Notes: generated from the letters alone by a model not told the origin. 64,000 bases of DNA from Tretioscincus oriximinensis (GCA_022410635.1 JAJVDF010000654.1:514951-578950); one strand, 5' to 3'; positions 21,650-33,404 are shown, counted from the first letter of the stretch. A program made the numbers and translations.

Positions 21650-21870
21650 GGATAAATGGTACAGTCACTAAGAGCTGGTCTTTCAACTGAGAGATCCAGT
21701 TTTGAGGCCCTGTGTCAGCCATGGAGAGGGATGAAAGAAAGTAGATTTGCAATCAACATTTCAATTAGATAAATGAGCACCACCGCTAACCTGGTGGAGA
21801 AGACAGACTAGATGTAATCCTATAGGTGAAAATTAACTTTCAGTTGAGAGGAGATACTTCTTCTCTTTTA
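21650..21870 (+). repeat. tRNA-derived SINE (TTC family), deleted middle
   Basis: Head GGTACAGTCACTAAGAGCTG and CAACTGAGAGATCCAG, then body from GAAAGTAGATTTGCAATC to a TACTTCTTCTC end. The GAGCACC...CTATTCG part is missing. Confidence 0.7.
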
Positions 21871-21874
21871 AAAG

Positions 21875-22415
21875 AGCTTCCTCTTTTCCTGATTGCTGTT
21901 CTCACCCTAAAAGTGCACTGAAAGTGGATTAAAAAACTAGGTATAACCATAGGTCACATTTTAATCCAGTTTCAGTCCACTTTAGATGGAGGGAGGGAGA
22001 GAAGAAGCAAGGGGCAAAAGGGCCAGAGAAGAGGATCAGGAGGAACTGAATACTCTGTACCTGGGATGGTGGGCGGGCTCAGGCCATCCATTCTTCCTGC
22101 CCTCCTGGATAGGCAAGGTGGGGTGTACCTGTGTGCGTGTGGCTGCCTAAGAAGCCAGAGGAGTGGCCATTGGGTAATCCACTTTTAATTTAGAAATCCA
22201 TAGTTCCCTAGTCATTTAAGCAGGGAATCACAGGGAGGGTGGTTATGCCCTGGAAGTAAGGGGAGAGGGACGAAGCTTTGCTCCATAATTAAATCAGAAG
22301 GGAAGTACTAGGACAAAAATCTTAGAGAGCTGGTGCATTCCTGCAATTAAGTGTGAAAGGCCCCTTATTAGTAGAAGAGTATAAGAAAATGGACATGTTC
22401 ATTGTGCTTGGGGGA
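21875..22415. other. No recognised feature
   Basis: Unique sequence. The text AAAAGTGCACTGAAAGTGGA and TTTAATCCAGTTTCAGTCCA forms a weak inverted pair around 21910-21985. Confidence 0.35.
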
Positions 22416-22419
22416 GAAA

Positions 22420-22975
22420 ACAGTTGGAACTGGAGAAGGTGCATAAAAGGGCAACAAAAATGATCAAGGGTCTGGAGCACCTCCCTTACGAAGCACGGCT
22501 GCAACGTTTGGGCCTCTTCAGCCTTGAAAGGAGACGTTTGTGGGGTGATCTGATTGAAGTGTACAAAATCATGCACGGGATCGACAGAGGACCAGAGGGC
22601 ACTCCTTAAAACTGTTGGGTAGAAAAGTGAGAACAGACAAAGGAAAGTATTTTTTCACCTAGAGGGTCATTGGCCTGTGGAATTTACTTCCTGAAGAGGT
22701 GGTGGTAGCTAACAGCTTGGAGAGTTTCAAGACAGGACTAGACAGGTTTATGGACACCAAGGGTACAAATGGATACTAGGATGGATGTCTGGATGTTGCC
22801 TCTGGGATGGAGCAACAGACAGGACTCCTGAAATACCAGTCATGAAAGCATATTTTGCTTTCCTCTGTTCGGGCTGCCCAGGTGCATCTGGTGGGCCTCT
22901 GTGTGACACAGAATGCTGGACTTGATGGGCTGTGGCCTGATCCAGTATGGCTCTTTTTATGTTCTTATGTTCTAA
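22420..22975 (+). repeat. CR1 LINE 3' end
   Basis: The C-terminal coding text ([20 protein letters not shown]) lies at 22424-22490. It is followed by the 3' region with GTCATTGGCCTGTGGAATTT and the terminal TTATGTTCTTATGTTCT. Confidence 0.85.
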
Positions 22976-22979
22976 CAGT

Positions 22980-23975
22980 TACAAACCCTCCCGTTCTCTT
23001 AAACTTCCACTGTCTGCTTTTGATCACTAGGTGGTGATCTTGAGGCGTAGGATAACCAAGGAAACCAGGTTGATCACGAAGTCTAATTCCATGGATTTTT
23101 GTTCAGAGGCACTAGAGGAAAGAGATTATACAGGACATAATCTTCTGCATTTCCATTATCCCTACAGCTGCAGTGAATCGTGTTTTACTTTCCAATAATT
23201 TTATGTAACCACGTTTTAGCATTAAATTATTTGCGTGTTTCCAGTTTTGCACAATTAGAAAATGTGCAAGATAACATTTAAAAACTGGTTAATCTTCCAT
23301 GTATCCTTAACAAAAATGGCCATTAATAACACCTCGGGATTCTTATCCAAGCGTGCGTTCAGAGCAATCTCCATTTCACTCCATATATCTTCCTAAATGT
23401 TATTCATCTAGGACATATTAAGCATATATTGGCCATGAGGATGATTTACATTTTCTTTTACTAGAATTTACGGGGTTTGGCCTGAACGGGAATATAGTCT
23501 GTGGGTGGATTGGAGGGAGGATATGGAAATGTTTTAAAATGTCTTCTGATGCTAGGAAACAACTACCCTGGAACGGACTATATGTAGCAAACTGTGTGCT
23601 GGAAATAACAATAGAAATTTAAATGTGGGTGATTAATCAGGTCAGGTGCAGCTCAAGTACAACAGTAAATCCTTCCAAGTGGAAGGCTGGGAGAAAGAAT
23701 TGCAACTCAGTAAAAAAGCTGCAAACACATAGAAGCAAAAAAGTGAACAGGGGATCAAGTCACTCTATAGGCCACTCTTGGACTGATCTTCGTTTTACTT
23801 TTCTGACACAAATCAGCAGCACATGTGTAACAATGCCAGCCAATACGCATGAGCTGCAGTGTGTTTGCATGTGAGAAAGACCACGCATGATAGGATCCAT
23901 AGTCCCATTTCAGAGGTTTCTCCTAGCTCAGCTGTGAATGACAGTGTTTCAGCACTTGGACAGCTCCCAGTTACA
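22980..23975. other. Mostly unassigned; possible L1-derived patch
   Basis: Around 23460-23620 the AT-rich text (GAATATAGTCTGTGGGTGG, CTATATGTAGCAAAC) is L1-like in composition only. Nothing else is recognised. Confidence 0.3.
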
Positions 23976-23979
23976 TAAC

Positions 23980-24395
23980 AGCCTAAGAGGAGCCCTGCNG
24001 AATGGGGCCACAGCCCACCTAGTCCAGGCCTCTGCCTCACACACTGGCCCAGATGCCCCTGGGCATCTGAAGCAGAAGAAGGCCAATTTTTCACTTGTTC
24101 TCAACTCCCTGCAAATGGTATTTCAGGAATCCTGCCTGTTGCTCCATCCCGGAAGCAGGATCAAGAGATCCATCCTAGTAACCATCCATGAACTTGTCTA
24201 ATCCTATCTTAAAGNTATCCGGGCTGCTAACTACCACCACCTCTTCTGGAAGTAAATTCCACAGGCCGATGACCCTCTGGGTGAAAAAAATACTTTCCCT
24301 TGTCTGTCCTCACTCTTCTGCCCATCAGTTTCAAGGGATGCCCCCTGATCCTAGAGTTGTGTGACAAAGAAAATATTTTTTCTCTGATCCAAACT
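23980..24395 (-). repeat. CR1 LINE 3' end, inverted
   Basis: CTAAGAGGAGCCCTGCNGAA, CCCTGCAAATGGTATTTCAG, CTACCACCACCTCTTCTGGA and GACCCTCTGGGTGAAAAAA are all shared with the 31.7- and 52.1-kb copies. Confidence 0.85.
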
Positions 24396-24399
24396 CTGC

Positions 24400-25200
24400 T
24401 GAAGCAAAGACTGCCATTTGCTGATGCGTTTTGTAGGCGGAGTTAATGTGAACCTAAAGCCATGTGTTATTGCCTGCATCCACGGGCCTAGCAGATTGCA
24501 AATCCCATTACGCCCTTACATCTCTCCTCCAGTCCCCCCACAATCAAAGCAACGATCTGGTACTGCCTTACAGGGCCCACTCATCTGGTGCAGCACAAAT
24601 CAAAGCTTTAATTTTGGCTTTGAGAGCACTAGTGGTCAGGATAAAACCCTTCCACCTAGTAGGATCAGAGCAGATGTGGCAAACGGGAAAGGGAAGGGTT
24701 TTTTCCTCAGCACCTGGCACTTGTCAAAGCCAAAAATCAAGACTTTATACCACCATTGGGAGAAAAGGGAGGATGGGAAGAACCCGTTCCACATCCTGCG
24801 CAGCAGCCCTTCCTGCAACATCATATGTAACAATGGTTTGGTATTTGCACAGAAAAATTTACACAACTAAGTGGAATATAACCCAAATATGTCACTATTA
24901 GTCCCAAACTGAAATTCAAGAGATCCCGTAATCAGTAAAGCAGGGTTAGTTTTCTTCTCATCGCTAGAAAAATATGAGTTACAGATCATTAGAGGTATGA
25001 ATAACAGTAACACAAAATACTCTTATAAGGTCTATCCCCACACGTGATTTCTACCGAGTTGGTAGCAACATCACCTTCCATTCATCCAACGAGGTAACGC
25101 ATGTACAGCAATCTACTTGCTATAAAGTTTCCTGGTCGCAGAACTTCTAACCACACAGTTTGTGCAATTCAACAGCAGGCATTTTCTAAAATCCGAAAGA
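24400..25200. other. No recognised feature
   Basis: Two overlapping plus-strand frames (24418-24870, 24464-24901) of about 150 codons have no motif and conflict with each other. I do not support either as a gene. Confidence 0.35.
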
Positions 25201-25204
25201 AAGC

Positions 25205-25455
25205 TTCGTGGGGACATTCAGCAATGTGAACTCAGCAAATCTCACGAGACTTCGGGGCGACATGTAAAAGCTCTTTGGCTCTTAGCTTGCAGAGAATGCT
25301 TGGGAATTGTATGAAGGCAAGGGTAGCAATGCCTTGTGGGGCTTGTCATGTGACGAGATTGCTAAGCAATGTGTCAAAACAGCATAGAAGCCTTAAAGTA
25401 TGTGGGAGTGGGTGGTAAATGCATTTAAGTAGAAATAGCGAGGTAAACCATGTCA
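25205..25455 (+). repeat. Unclassified dispersed repeat U1, copy 2
   Basis: ATCTCACGAGACTTCGGGGC, TTAGCTTGCAGAGAATGCTT, AGAAATAGCGAGGTAAACCA and CATGTCAT follow the order seen at 5868-6095 and 40560-40825. It is the most diverged copy. Confidence 0.5.
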
Positions 25456-25589
25456 TAGGCAGTTCCCATACGTTCCACACAATTAAGGCTAGCAGGACAC
25501 TGGATTATATTTGTGTGTCAAAATATTTTTCTCCCTATTGCCAGAACTTTAATCTATTCCCAGAATGGACAGTGACCTACGATGTACCT

Positions 25590-25895
25590 GGGAGAGGATG
25601 ATAACTACAGATCTTAAGGCATGGGCAGGTTGGNATGGAAGAAGGTGTTCCTTTAGATATTTGGGGTGCAGGTTATTTAGGGCCTTATAAATTAAGGTTA
25701 ACACCTTGAACTGGGCTTGGTAGCAGATTGGCAATTGGTGCAGATCTTTCAAGACTGGTATGATATGTGTCCAACCAGTAATTCTGCCCAGCAGATTAGC
25801 TGCTACATTCTGCACCAGTTGCAGCTTCTGTGCTGTTTTCATGGGCAGGACCTGTATAGAGTGCATTACAATAGTCCAATCTGGAAGTTACTAGA
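25590..25895 (-). repeat. L2-like LINE ORF2 fragment, inverted
   Basis: The inverse frame reads QKLQLVQNVAANLLGRITGW, then VLKDLHQLPICYQAQFKVLT and IYKALNNLHPKYLKEHLL, the C-terminal segment of L2-type reverse transcriptases. Confidence 0.8.
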
Positions 25896-25899
25896 GCGT

Positions 25900-26265
25900 G
25901 GTACAAGAAACTCATACACGTGTGAATTTCCCTGCCATGTAGGAGAAAGAGGATCCTTGTGCATAATCATTTCTCCTGGCAAAATCTATTTCCGGAACAT
26001 GCCAGAAACAAATGAAAGGGTCCATGGGTATGGGCAGGCTGTGGACGGAATCTAGACAGGGCCAGGATTTTTGCTTGTATGAGAATTTTGTAAGTGAATT
26101 TTGAAAATTTTTCTTGTCTGATTGGTGAACCAGACATAATCGTCTTTGAGCCGTTTGTTAAACCAATCTCTCGATCTAAGGTCCTTCTTGAATAACTGGA
26201 CTTGCATTACTCCCATAAAGCCAGTTTATTCCCATATGGGCTAAGTTTTTATTTAAGCTCTAAAT
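25900..26265. other. No recognised feature
   Basis: Unique AT-rich sequence. No gene or shared repeat. Confidence 0.35.
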
Positions 26266-26269
26266 AATG

Positions 26270-26500
26270 AGTGCCAGTTTGGTGTAGTGTTGGACTATTA
26301 TCTGGTAGTTTCCCGGTTTGATTCCCCACTCCACCATGACCTTGGGCCAGTCGCAGTTCTTTAGAAATCTCTCAGCCCCACCTACTTCACAGGGTGTCTG
26401 TTGTGGAGAAAGCAACAAAAGCTATGCGCACCACCCTTTGGTTGGCTGCTCTGAGACCTTTGGATATAGGGTGGGGTATAAGTACAAATAAATAAATCAT
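26270..26500 (+). repeat. Sauria-type SINE with L2-like 3' tail
   Basis: The tRNA-like head is GCCAGTTTGGTGTAGTG...GGTTTGATTCCCC (box B-like). It is followed by ACCTTGGGCCAGTCGCAG, then CCCCACCTACTTCACAGGG and the 3' tail CTGAGACCTTTGGATATAGG...AAATAAATAAAT. The tail matches local L2-like LINE ends. Confidence 0.8.
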
Positions 26501-26504
26501 AAAT

Positions 26505-26827
26505 AGGTGCACATCACGACTTAAAAACTGCTACAATGATGTAATCCGGAATATAGCAATCGCATCTACATGCACACCAAACATGCACATTCCATGACCA
26601 ATGCACCAGTTCGACAACATTGCCTATTGATCTCCTCCCAGTGCAGTCAAAGAATTTTATTTTTTACTCGCAACAGCCAATAGAAACAACGGGTCTGTTC
26701 TCGATGGTTTTGTCATCTTGCGTTTAATTCGTGCACATGGATATGGTCGCGAGAGTATGGGGGTCTCTGGAACGATGCCTGAATATCAGAGAATTGATAA
26801 TAAGGCATTTATTGTGGGTCGATTATG
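26505..26827 (+). repeat. GTGCACAC element, copy split by an L1
   Basis: TAATCCGGAATATAGCAATC and TCTGGAACGATGCCTGAATA TC recur in the 37.94-38.77-kb element. The sequence continues after the L1 insertion at 28387 (GATTATGGAAAAACGC) to about 28450. Confidence 0.6.
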
Positions 26828-28386
26828 TTTTTTTTCTAATTAATATACACATATATATATACTGTACATACATACATTTATATTTCCCCCCCCCCTCCCC
26901 AGTTTCCCTCCCTCGGGCTATTGGTATATCATTTTCTATCTTGGGTGGGGATCTATATATTCCTTTGTTTTCCTATAATTACATCTCGTATATCAACCTT
27001 AATTTATAATTTATTGAGGGTTGTACTATTTNCTGGTTTAAATAATTATATATTCTCACCCAAGTTTCTTTCATTTCCCTTACTTTGTTATAGTTATTCA
27101 TGTGATTTATTTTCGTTGAGTTTATGTCTGTCATCATTTTGTCTATTATATAGTTGTACCATACTGATATATTTCTTTTTGTTCCATCTTTCCATCCTCT
27201 TAAGAATGTTAATTGTGCNNNNNNNNNNNNNNNNNNNNNNNNNNNNNNNNNNNNNNNNNNNNNNNNNNNNNNNNNNNNNNNNNNNNNNNNNNNNNNNNNN
27301 NNNNNNNNNNNNNNNNNNNNNNNNNNNNNNNNNNNNNNNNNNNNNNNNNNNNNNNNNNNNNNNNNNNNNNNNNNNNNNNNNNNNNNNNNNNNNNNNNNNN
27401 NNNNNNNNNNNNNNNNNNNNNNNNNNNNNNNNNNNNNNNNNNNNNNNNNNNNNNNNNNNNNNNNNNNNNNNNNNNNNNNNNNNNNNNNNNNNNNNNNNNN
27501 NNNNNNNNNNNNNNNNNNNNNNNNNNNNNNNNNNNNNNNNNNNNNNNNNNNNNNNNNNNNNNNNNNNNNNNNNNNNNNNNNNNNNNNNNNNNNNNNNNNN
27601 NNNNNNNNNNNNNNNNNNNNNNNNNNNNNNNNNNNNNNNNNNNNNNNNNNNNNNNNNNNNNNNNNNNNNNNNNNNNNNNNNNNNNNNNNNNNNNNNNNNN
27701 NNNNNNNNNNNNNNNNNNNNNNNNNNNNNNNNNNNNNNNNNNNNNNNNNNNNNNNNNNNNNNNNNNNNNNNNNNNNNNNNNNNNNNNNNNNNNNNNNNNN
27801 NNNNNNNNNNNNNNNNNNNNNNNNNNNNNNNNNNNNNNNNNNNNNNNNNNNNNNNNNNNNNNNNNNNNNNNNNTTAGCTCTTTTATTATTGATTTATTTG
27901 TATTATTTATTATTGCATATATTTCCGAGACAATTTTCTTTTGCTCTTGTATTACTTTATGGACTATTTTATCCCATTTATTTTCCTCTGCTCTTATGAT
28001 TTCCTTTATTGTTCTATCNTTTATATATTGATGGATACCTCTTATTTGTAGCCAATAATTTTGGCCTATTTTTTCTGTGATTTCCTGTAGTGTGTATGGT
28101 TCTAAGTTGGTTTTATATAGTTGGTGTAGTCTAGTGATTCCTTGTGTTTCTAGTTTTCTTATTGCTCTGTTTAGGTTTTTGTCTTGTCCATTATTTATTT
28201 TATATATCAGTTGGTATTTACTATTATTTTTGTCCGTTATTGACTTTTTTCTTGTTTTCCATATTTTCATCATTGAGATGAATGGTTCTTTCCATTGGCG
28301 TTCTACATTTCTTGGATATGTGTTGAAAAATATATCTTTTGTTTCAATTTCGTTTATCTGTTTTATTACTCTTGCCCATTTTTTTT
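26828..28386 (-). mobile_element. 5'-truncated L1 with 16-bp target duplication
   Basis: TTGTGGGTCGATTATG occurs at 26812-26827 and 28387-28402, flanking the insert. A T-run next to the left duplication is the inverted poly(A). Inverse translation of 27874-28386 reads IWKTRKKSITDKNNSKYQLI, then LQEITEKIGQNYWLQIRGIH, an L1 ORF2 C-terminal segment known from reptile L1s. After the internal gap the frame resumes in the final ORF2 part (EMKETWVRIYNYL). The open frames and intact duplication point to a fairly recent insertion. Confidence 0.85.
27219..27873. other. Assembly gap (655 N) inside the L1
   Basis: 655 N. It lies wholly within the L1 copy, so repeat collapse is the likely cause. The frames of 270-350 codons running across it are made of unknown residues. 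Confidence 0.99.
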
Positions 28387-28454
28387 TTGTGGGTCGATTA
28401 TGGAAAAACGCTTAGCACTTGTGCCCGAGATTTCCTGATTGCACTACAAACGAG

Positions 28455-29210
28455 GTAGAAAATCACAGTGTGCATGGAGCTTTAGTGTTGTGTGCCTATG
28501 GGCACACAAAGGCCACCAAAGCAAATCTCCATCTGGTGGGCTGTTTTCTCAGCATCTGCAATCTGAGGCAGCTGCCTCATTCTTTTAGTGGGACAACTAG
28601 CACGGCTAATCAATATAATAAGTAGCTGCAGATTTCTATATGCAGGATGGGGAGGGGGAATTCAGACTTGTTGTGAGTCATCAGTGAATGTTAATTGGGT
28701 TAAAGGCTTGGGAACAATCAGGACATATAAACTTCATGTTTCACTGTAAATAAAATAAAGAAATGAGACACAAATGGTTTCCCCTGTCTTCTCTGCTGAC
28801 ACACCTGCAGGAACAATATCTGCTCTTTCAATGGACAAGTTACCACGGAGGGAAAAATGGGAGCAAAAGCTGTTTGAATCTGAGCTGACCACATACGTTT
28901 TCAGTATCATCCAAGTAGAAAATGCACTGGCTGTGCTCAGTCCAAACAGCAGTGCATTTTGTGAGTGGAATTCAGCTCAGAAAACGATTCCAGGTGCAAC
29001 TGAATGCAATTTGCGTTCAGTGCACTCTGGTGACAGTTTTGTTGTGAGCTGACTGAACAGCTTAAGGTCTGGTCCTTGTGGTCTTCTGAGAAAGAAGAAT
29101 CCACAAAAGCTGAAGTCCAGAGCAGTAAATCTAAGCAGCTATCCTGGTTTTCCCCTCACCTCTTTTTTCTTGTAGCTGGCGGAAACACTGCAATAACCTT
29201 TTCACTTCCA
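28455..29210. other. No recognised feature
   Basis: Unique intergenic sequence. The plus-strand 28774-29052 frame has no recognisable domain. Confidence 0.35.
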
Positions 29211-29214
29211 TTCT

Positions 29215-29570
29215 AGGTATTTTAACCTATAAGACTATAAATAACTTGGGCCCCATATCAACCTGCCTGTGCTTTAAGATCTCTAAAATCTCCTGACTGT
29301 ATCACCAGTTTCAGTAGAAAAGGGGGAGGGGGCACCTGGGACAGGGTCTTCTCTGTAGCAGCCCCTAGAATATGGGGCTTGACTCCTTGAGGTACGTCAC
29401 TTATCAATTCTGTATATATTCAGAAAATACTTGATGACACATCCTTTTAATCTTCCCCTTTGGTTGAAAAAAGAAAGCACCTGCTCTCTGTTCCCTACTT
29501 TGGGGCACTGTGGTTTTAATATGTTAATTCTGTTCCTTTAATTATTTATTGCCCTGAGGTATTCAGGTAT
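29215..29570 (+). repeat. L2-like LINE 3' fragment
   Basis: TAACTTGGGCCCCATATCAA CCTGCCTGTGC, CTCCTTGAGGTACGTC and ATTGCCCTGAGGTATTCAGG parallel the 4.75-kb and 53.6-kb copies. Confidence 0.65.
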
Positions 29571-29660
29571 AGAAGAAGGAGGAGGAGAAGGACTGGGTTT
29601 TTATATCCCACGTTTCTCACCCAAAGAGATTCAAAGCAGCTTACAAGCTTATTTTTTGCC
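29570..29660 (-). repeat. tRNA-derived SINE 3' stub, inverted
   Basis: A GAAGAAGGAGGAGGAGAAGG tail is followed by ACTGGGTTTTTATATCCCAC and AAAGCAGCTTACAAGC, i.e. only the 3' end of the TTC-tailed family. Confidence 0.65.
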
Positions 29661-29689
29661 CAGTTCCTGTGTCATTAAAACATAAGTAG

Positions 29690-30705
29690 CTATTTATACC
29701 CTTTAACTTGTTCAGTCTTGTCTTAAAGCTATCCAGGCTGCTAGCTGCCACCACCTCTTCCACAGACCAGTGCCCTGTGGATAAAAAAATATTTCTCTTT
29801 GTCTGTTCTCACTCTTCTGCTCATCAGTTTCAAGGAATGCCTCCTGGTGCTGGGAGATAGAGAAAATATTTTTCTCTATTCACCTTATTCATCCCATGCA
29901 TGATTTTATACACTTCAATCAGACCATCTCTTAAATGCTACCTTTCAAGGTTGAAGAGACCAAGTCTTTGCAGCCAGATTTCATAAGGGAGGTGCTCCAG
30001 GCTCTTGATCATTCTTGTTGCCCTTTTCTGCACTTCCTTTAGTTCCACAATAACTTGGATATTTTGTGAGATGTGGTGACCAGAANTGTACACAGTATTC
30101 CAAATGGGGCCTCACCACAGATTTATAAAGAGGCAAAACAACATTTGCTGCTTGTTTTCAATTTCTTTCCTAATTATCTCTAACATTTAATTTGATTTTT
30201 TAGCTGCAGCTGTACACTGGGACGACACCTTCATTGAACTGTCCACAACACCCCAAGATTCTTTTCCTGCTCTGTCATGGAAAGCTTGGTTCCAATCAGT
30301 TGGTAGGAGTAACTGGGGTTCTTTGCCCCAATGTGCATGACTTTGCCCTTGCTTAAGCTGAAGTGCATTTGCCACTTTGATGCCCACCCACCCAATTTCA
30401 TTAGATCACTCTGGAGCTCCTTGCAATCACTTTCAGTTTTCACTACCCTGAACAGTTTAGTGTCATCAATGAANGTGGCTACTTCACTATTTACCTCGGC
30501 ACCCAGATCATTTGCAAATACATTGAAAAGCAGAGGTCCCAGTACAGACCCCTGGGGTACCCCACTTCTCCCTTCTTTCCCCCCAGAGAACTGTCCATTT
30601 ATTACTATCCTCTTTTTTCTATCTTTCAGCCAGTTTTCAATCCAGGACAGGATCTGTCCTCTTAAGAGCTCCCATGACCAGACTTTACAGTCCATTAGTT
30701 AACTT
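29690..30705 (-). repeat. CR1 LINE reverse transcriptase and 3' end, inverted
   Basis: The inverse frame 30231-30695 encodes RSGVPQGSVLGPLLFNVFAN followed by FIDDTKLF, where an F-x-DD box of the reverse transcriptase is expected. Then come SDCKELQSDLMKLGGWASKW and GKVMHIGAKNPSYSYQL. Downstream is the C-terminal and 3' UTR text. The frame is broken by an N and a stop after ITEQEKNLGVL-like text. Confidence 0.85.
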
Positions 30706-30709
30706 TCCA

Positions 30710-31135
30710 GTATGATGCATTTGAGACAAGTGATGACCTTTGAAAGCTGTATTAAAAGTCAGGTCAATACTTGCTCTGGTTCAAGCCCTGGGAGAAAAGA
30801 TCTCATTAATTTATCACAGGCAAACAAGTGAACCAAAAAGGATTGTGAGGGATGGAAACATGGAACACAGATGGATAAATCATGAGCATGTGAGCTGATG
30901 AATTAGCACGCTGAATCTCCTCTGCTGGGCAAACTCCTTTCAGACAAATGAATTAAACAAGAGCTCTAATGTCCCATGAGCACATAAGCTCTGCAGGGTT
31001 GGTCTGCAGTAAGAAGGGATTGGGCCTGTAGGTGGTGACTCCTGTGAAGTGATTTCCCTCTTGAGATACGTCAGGTTGCTTCATTGCAGGTCTTTAGAAA
31101 ACCTGTGAAGACGCACCTACCTTGACCTTCCTAAG
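30710..31135. other. No recognised feature
   Basis: Unique sequence between two CR1 copies. Confidence 0.35.
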
Positions 31136-31139
31136 AACC

Positions 31140-31515
31140 TAAGAGAACATAAGAGGAGACCNGCTGAATGGGGCCAGAGCCCATCTAGACCAGCATTCTG
31201 GCTCACACAGTGGCCCACTATTTGCACCAGGGCAGTCTGGAACAGAAGAAGGCAAAACTTTCACTTCCTCAAAATGGAACCTCAGGAAAATCCCGGAGGC
31301 AGCATCAAGCGATCCATCTTAGTAGCTATTGAAACACATGGCTTCCATGAACTTGTCTAATCTTGTCTTAAAGTTATCCAGACCACTTCTTCCACCACTT
31401 CTTCTGGAAGGAAATTCCACAGACCAGTGACCCTCTGGATGAAAAAATACTTTCCCTTGTCCGTCCTCATTTTTCTGCCCATCAGCTTCAAGGAAGCCCC
31501 CCTGGTCCTAGTGTA
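31140..31515 (-). repeat. CR1 LINE 3' end, inverted
   Basis: GAGAACATAAGAGGAGACC...GCTGAATGGGGCCAGAGCCC, CAGTCTGGAACAGAAGAAGG and GACCCTCTGGATGAAAAAAT AC match the other inverted copies. Confidence 0.85.
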
Positions 31516-31724
31516 CCTTTAATAGCTATAGGAACTTTAATAGCTGCAAGATCTGCAGCTTCAGCAATTTACTGTTTGCAATTNTGCTATGAATAAATCG
31601 TAATAGACTGAGCACAAAGGTTAGTAAAATGTTGGCAGTTCCAATGCTGCATATGATAACAGAAAGAGAAAAACTGACAAAAAAGGAAGAGAAAACCTAT
31701 CTACTCCAGTATTCAGTCTCACAC

Positions 31725-32265
31725 AGGTATCCACCAATTGCACCTGGGCAGCCTGGAACAGAAGAAGGCAAAATNTTCACCTGTTCTCGATGCCCTGCAA
31801 ATGGCATTTCAGGAATCCTGCCTGTTGCTCCACCTCGGAGGCAGCATCAAGACATTCACCCTGGTACCTTTTTATACCCTTGGCTTCCATGAACTTGTCT
31901 AATCCTGCCTTAAAGCTATCCAGGCTGCCAGCTACCACCACCTCTTCTGGAAGTAAATTCCAAAGGCCGATGGAAAAAAAAATACTTTCCCTTGTCTGTC
32001 CTCACTCTTTTGCCCACCAGCTTCAAGGGATGCCCCCTGGTCCTAGTGTTATGCGACAGAGAAAACATTTTTTTCTCTATTCACCTTAGCCATCCCGTGC
32101 ATGATTTTATACACTTCAATCAGATCACCTCTCAAACACTGACTTTCAAGGCTGAGGGAGCCAAGATATTGCAGCTGGATTTCATAAGGGAGGTGCTCCA
32201 GTCCCTTGATCATTCTTGTTGCTCTTTTCTGCGACTTGCAGAACACCTTTGTGCTGCAGTGTGTG
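31725..32265 (-). repeat. CR1 LINE 3' end, inverted
   Basis: CCACCAATTGCACCTGGGCA GCC through CTTGATCATTCTTGTTGCTC. The inverse frame at 32049-32240 reads [20 protein letters not shown]. Confidence 0.85.
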
Positions 32266-32499
32266 AGTGGTGTGCACACACTAAANGGGGTTGTAACCCT
32301 GGTTCAAAGTGTGGACAAACCTTGGGAGTCTTATCGAGTGTTGAAAGGAGGATCTTCTTTTGTTTCCAAGGTGCCTTGAAAAATGGTTCTTTATTTTTTT
32401 AAAAAACACATCACAATTTTTGTTTCCAGAGTACAACATGGGGTGAGAAAAGATGTGGTGGGAGATTGTGAGATTCCATAGCTAGTTCCTGGTCATTTT

Positions 32500-32875
32500 A
32501 GATACTGGAAGAGGAGGAGGAGGAATAGAAGGGGAGAAGAAGAGGAGAAAGAGGAGGAAAAGGAGAACAGAAGGAAGAGAAAGAGAAGGAGGAGAGAAGG
32601 AGGAGGAAGAGAAAGAGAAGGAGGAGGAAGATTTGGAGGAAAAGGAGGAGAAAGATTAGGAGGGGAAGGAGAAGAGGAGGAAGAGAAAGAGGAGGAGGAA
32701 AAGGAGGAGAAGAGGAGAAAAATGAGAAGGAGAGGAAGAGGAAGCGGAGGAGGAAGGGGAGGAGAAAGGAGGAGGAGAAAGGAGGAGGAGAAGGGGAGGA
32801 GAAGGGGAAGGAGGAGAAGGAGGAAGAGGAAATGGGGAATAGGAAGAGGAGGAAAAGAGGAGGAGGGAAAGGAGA
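32500..32875. repeat. 375-bp polypurine (GAGGA) tract
   Basis: Nearly pure purine on the plus strand. It ends at the 3' end of an inverted Sauria-type SINE (32878). Frames here are artefacts. Confidence 0.9.
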
Positions 32876-32877
32876 GT

Positions 32878-33110
32878 TGTTTTTATACCCTCCTTTTCTC
32901 AAACGAAACGGAATTAAAGCTGCTTACATAAACCATCTGTCTTTCTCTTCGCAACAGACACCTTGGGAAGTAGGTGAGGCTGAGAGAGATCTGAAGTACT
33001 GTGGCTAGCCCTTGGTCACCCAGCTGGCTTCACCATGGAGGCATGCAGAATCAAACTGGGAGGCCACCAGGATGACACTCTAACCACAACATCAGACTGA
33101 CCCATTTGGG
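32878..33110 (-). repeat. Sauria-type SINE, inverted
   Basis: TTTTTATACCCTCCTTTTCT, CTTGGGAAGTAGGTGAGGCT, AGCCCTTGGTCACCCAGCTG and GACACTCTAACCACAACATC (inverted head). Confidence 0.75.
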
Positions 33111-33314
33111 AATTATTCATCTCTCTTATTTACCTTCATGAGAAGAAAACAAGACATCAAGAGATCAAAGTAAGAGTTGGGGGAAATAATGTAATAAGTG
33201 ACATTAAAGGCTGGGGATGTTAAAGCCGGAGAGAAGGGCTATGAGGCAACCTTCCTTCACACATATGCCAAATCTCTTCAAAATCATGAGTTTTTGCTGA
33301 TGAGTAAAAACACT

Positions 33315-33320
33315 TTTATT
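33315..33320 (-). terminator. KCNJ4: Candidate poly(A) signal for KCNJ4
   Basis: Plus-strand TTTATT gives AATAAA on the minus strand, about 620 nt after the KCNJ4 stop codon. Position only; there is no transcript support. Confidence 0.3.
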
Positions 33321-33404
33321 TATCCAGGTTTTTGGAATCGAATTCTGCCTTGTTTCGTTTTGGTTTTTATTGTATCCTAATTGTTTCATTCAACTGTCGT
33401 GTCT

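Noticed and set aside
24418..24901. Two overlapping frames of about 150 codons
   Set aside because: No motif, no codon-level sign of selection visible, mutually exclusive frames.
26921..28273. Frames of 270-354 codons
   Set aside because: Mostly unknown residues across the 655-N gap. Only the minus-strand ends are meaningful, as L1 ORF2.
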